Assembly (NCBI GenBank): GCA_913062735.1
Contig: CAJXWI010000121.1
Location: 1-7,319 of the forward strand
Origin: an uncultured Arcobacter sp.
GTDB taxonomy: Bacteria > Campylobacterota > Campylobacteria > Campylobacterales > Arcobacteraceae
Reading direction: 5' to 3'
Length of the DNA: 7,319 nt
Shown: positions 5,758 through 7,319 of the stretch, piece by piece
How the letters are laid out: each line of letters begins with the position of its first letter
How positions within the stretch are numbered: position 1 is the first letter of the stretch
Notes under the pieces: generated by a model
What the model saw: only the letters and a program-made list of their open reading frames with translations
Database searches by the model: none
Told to the model about the DNA's origin: nothing
Translations under genes and position numbers: made by a program

Positions 5758-6189
5758 ATGACATAGTTTATCTAATAGATGTCACAGTTTGCGTCACAGA
5801 ATTCACAAATTCTACTATTTATATCAGACAAGAAATTTAAATGTCTATCTAAGAGAGTTAATCACCACTTTTATGAGCTCATACAAAGTAGCCTTTGCGT
5901 TTTTTTCTTTTTCTTAATTGTCAGAAAAAGAAACAAAAAGAAGCAACTGACACATTGTTAAAGCCCTTCAGGTACCTAAATATTTTTATTTGTTAGCTAG
6001 GCTAAAAACTCACTAAAACGTGCTAACCAGCACATTTCTTACGCTCAGACAGTTTTCACCTTTTTCCGCTAAAAAATAAAAAGATTTAGCTTTCTCAAAG
6101 TCAGGGAAAGAGCCTAATGAAAGATTATTTTACTTAATATATGTTCTATACTTTTTATCTTTTAAAAGAAGAAATTATTATTAGTAAAC
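5758..6189. other. Non-coding stretch with several hairpins
   Basis: No protein gene is supported here. A 60-codon frame at 5779-5961 has no Shine-Dalgarno, ends in low-complexity F/K runs produced by the hairpin below, and is taken as chance. The stretch holds two GTCACAG copies 12 bases apart (5781-5787, 5793-5799), the long A/T hairpin at 5900-5937, TTAGC-TAG-GCTAA (5993-6005) and GTGCT-AACC-AGCAC (6020-6033). A more mixed-composition segment follows, CGCTCAGACAG and CACCTTTTTCCGC (6042-6070). Part of it may be the outer end of the insertion sequence to the right; no boundary can be drawn. Confidence 0.5.
5900..5937. repeat. Long A/T-rich hairpin, possible interspersed repeat unit
   Basis: TTTCTTTTTCT (5904-5914) and AGAAAAAGAAA (5923-5933) are perfect complements around an eight-base loop, and three further pairs lie beyond one mismatch. 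TGTCAG (5919-5924), overlapping the loop and right arm, can pair instead with CTGACA (5947-5952), so two exclusive folds exist. The composition is strand-biased (pyrimidine arm then purine arm). Confidence 0.5.
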
Positions 6190-7105
6190 GTGGAGCGGCA
6201 ATCCTGCCTTTGTTGAAGCCGAGTGTTTATTTATTGTTTCGAAACAGCATGAGGACTGTGTGACCGTTAAGAAAGGTGCTTTAACGCACGTTTTAGGGAG
6301 TTGCCACCTTAAAATCTAATAAAGTATTTACTGTTTTAAAAAGAAACTTTATCTTTTATTCACATCGAACCTTTCGTTATTTTTATATAATGAATGAGCT
6401 ATTACTATCATTTTTCTCATAACTGCTATTTGTGCGACTGTGGTATGTTTACCTTTATCTTTTAATTTATTATAAAACTCTTTTAGTCTTTCATTTTTTT
6501 GTACCGCTACCATTACGGGCATGAACAATGTTCCTCTACAAATCTTTGATCCTGCTTTTGATATTTTTGTTTTTCCTTTTACTGAAGTCCCTGAGCTTTT
6601 TTCTATGGGATCAAGTCCTGCTAATGAAACAATTTGTCTTTGATTTGCGTCGGGGTATTGAATAAAATGATAGATTAAAATAATTGCAGATATTTGACCT
6701 ATTCCTGGCATCGTTTGTAGATTTAAAAAAGATTGATATAACTTTTTATCTTTAGAGAGATAAGTAAGTATCTTTTTGATTATTCGTTCTTCTTGTTTTT
6801 TGAGAAACTTATATTGTATTTCTAATTCTTTAATTACATAAGAAGAATCACCTTTTGCTTTCAAAGATGATAGATGATTTCTATTTTGTGTTTGTTGCTT
6901 GATGATTAACTTATAACAGCTTATAGCTTCTTTTATTGCTTCAACATTATCATTAATGATAGGAATCTTTATTTCTTCTTTTCTTGCAGTTACAAGCATT
7001 TGTGAGAGCAGTCTTGCATCTTCGATATCATTCTTATTTCTATTCCCTATTGCTTTTGCAAAGTTTGCACTTTTTTTGGGATTTACAATAAAACAATAAA
7101 GATTT
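6180..7105 (-). mobile_element. Remnant of an IS110/IS1111-family insertion sequence
   Basis: The element contains a 5'-truncated IS110-family transposase (minus strand) and, 3' of it, a structured non-coding segment in the position where IS1111-group elements carry their guide RNA. The transposase-5' end has been cut off at about 7100-7105, where phosphomannomutase coding sequence begins. The other end is not defined: no inverted repeats or target duplication can be matched with one end missing, so 6180 is only the edge of the visibly structured part. With both a transposase N-terminus and one DNA end lost, the copy is presumably immobile. Confidence 0.72.
6190..6310 (-). ncRNA. Candidate bridge/seek RNA of the IS1111-type element
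   Basis: This segment is clearly less AT-rich than its surroundings and starts about 40 bases after the transposase stop. On the plus strand the outer parts pair: GGCAA (6197-6201) with TTGCC (6301-6305), extended by TCC (6202-6204) with GGA (6297-6299) past a one-base bulge, closing a unit of about 110 bases. Inside are CGTTAA/TTAACG (6265-6270, 6281-6286, ten-base loop), ACAG/CTGT (6244-6247, 6256-6259), a 12-base palindrome TGTTTCGAAACA (6235-6246), and CGGC/GCCG (6196-6199, 6218-6221) as an alternative to the outer stem. In IS1111-group elements the guide RNA that pairs with donor and target DNA comes from the transposase 3' non-coding end; that is established knowledge. Assigning it to this copy is inference, and guide loops cannot be matched because the other end is missing. 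Confidence 0.5.
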
Positions 7106-7182
7106 TTACTGGCACAAAATTTTGTTAAAAATAATCCCGATGAGAAAATTATCCATGATCCTAGATTAACTTGGAGTACCAT
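6349..7182 (-). pseudogene. IS110/IS1111-family transposase, N-terminally truncated
   Basis: IS110-type transposases are RNA-guided recombinases with an N-terminal DEDD RuvC-like domain and a C-terminal domain carrying a catalytic serine. The frame from ATG 7182 has 277 codons, but residues 1-26 are antisense to phosphomannomutase sequence. Genuine transposase starts at about residue 27 with FIVNPKKSANFAKAIG and NRNKNDIEDARLL, where Asp52 and Asp55 are the last two acidic residues of the DEDD set. The first Asp ('GIDVSK' region) and the Glu ('EATG' region) are gone, about 75 residues in all. A charged coiled-coil-like linker (about 85-150) follows, then the Transposase_20 domain: LQTMPGIGQISA (155-166), SLAGLDP (186-192), K-S-S-G (195-198, candidate catalytic serine) and KISKAGSKICRGTLF (206-220). 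The C-terminus is intact and ends with TAA at 6349. No Shine-Dalgarno precedes 7182. It is expected to be inactive for transposition. Confidence 0.88.
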
Positions 7183-7319
7183 AGAATTAGTCCATAAAAA
7201 TGGTGGTAGAGCTATTCAAAGTAAAACCGGCCATGCCTTTATCAAAGAACGCATGCGCCAAGAACAAGCTATTTATGGGGGGGAAATGAGCGCTGATCAT
7301 TATTTTAGAGATTTTTACT
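7103..7319 (+). pseudogene. manB: Phosphomannomutase (ManB/CpsG-like) fragment, 5' part missing
   Basis: The plus-strand frame from about 7103 to the window edge encodes a typical phosphomannomutase segment. It aligns by eye with the E. coli CpsG region starting '[22 protein letters not shown]', about 250 codons into the protein. Visible blocks are [21 protein letters not shown], the [13 protein letters not shown] sugar-phosphate-contact block and the substrate-binding AIYGGEMS loop. Intact enzymes interconvert mannose-6-phosphate and mannose-1-phosphate for GDP-sugar and surface polysaccharide synthesis. Here the first half, including the phosphoserine and metal-binding domains, is replaced by the transposase remnant; a stop (TAA, 7097-7099) lies just before the homology. 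The residue after GEMSA is Asp, where homologues have the catalytic-loop His (GEMSAHHYF). The gene continues beyond the window, so the 3' half could still be long. Confidence 0.87.

Noticed and set aside
5779..5961. 60-codon plus-strand frame
   Set aside because: It has no Shine-Dalgarno, and its C-terminal part is low-complexity F and K runs produced by the hairpin at 5900-5937. Composition does not resemble a protein gene.
7105..7182. First 26 codons of the transposase ORF as a real N-terminus
   Set aside because: The opposite strand encodes conserved phosphomannomutase residues here, so these codons are an antisense extension past the junction.
7277..7283. Run of seven G residues as a phase-variable tract
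   Set aside because: It encodes the conserved Gly-Gly-Glu of the mutase loop, and seven is short for the variable G tracts of Campylobacterota.
1..7319. CRISPR array, tRNA or rRNA genes, defence system
   Set aside because: No regularly spaced repeats, no cloverleaf or rRNA-like sequence, and no nuclease, toxin or defence domain seen on either strand.

Overview
The window is strongly AT-rich and sparsely packed. Its genes suggest a member of the Campylobacterota, most like an Arcobacter- or Sulfurimonas-type genome. The main pointer is the histidine kinase, whose double Cache sensor and phosphoacceptor box (MGEMMENIAHQWRQPLS) are of the type abundant in that phylum. This placement is inference; there is no rRNA or marker gene here.

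Layout, left to right. (1) The 3' end of an AraC-type regulator, covering its GyrI-like effector-binding domain (+, 2-493). (2) A convergent membrane sensor histidine kinase (-, 627-2537) with no response regulator visible in the window. (3) A divergent small PEMT/ICMT-type membrane methyltransferase (+, 2709-3179). (4) A 322-base gap with inverted repeats, then a 94-residue three-helix SemiSWEET-like transporter (+, 3502-3786). (5) A gap with a duplicated 23-base sequence and a REP-like hairpin, then a small secreted PsbP/DUF1795-like protein (-, 4064-4528). (6) A polytopic membrane protein (-, 4760-5518) whose reading frame runs 39 codons upstream of the first canonical start and appears to begin with ATC. 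(7) A divergent 38-codon ORF with a near-perfect Shine-Dalgarno (+, 5584-5700). (8) About 650 bases without a convincing protein gene (5701-6348), holding hairpins and two structured stretches. (9) A remnant of an IS110/IS1111-type insertion sequence (-, about 6180-7105). Its transposase has lost its N-terminus and joins directly to (10) the downstream part of a phosphomannomutase gene (+, about 7103-7319), itself missing its first half.

The genes do not form one operon. Strands alternate, gaps are long and each gene looks individually transcribed. The left two thirds hold sensing, transport and envelope functions. The right third looks like decaying accessory DNA left by transposition and deletion. 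The most interesting element is the structured non-coding segment just 3' of the transposase (about 6190-6310), where IS1111-type elements encode their guide (bridge/seek) RNA. The second is the polytopic membrane gene with a likely non-canonical start, divergent from the small ORF.
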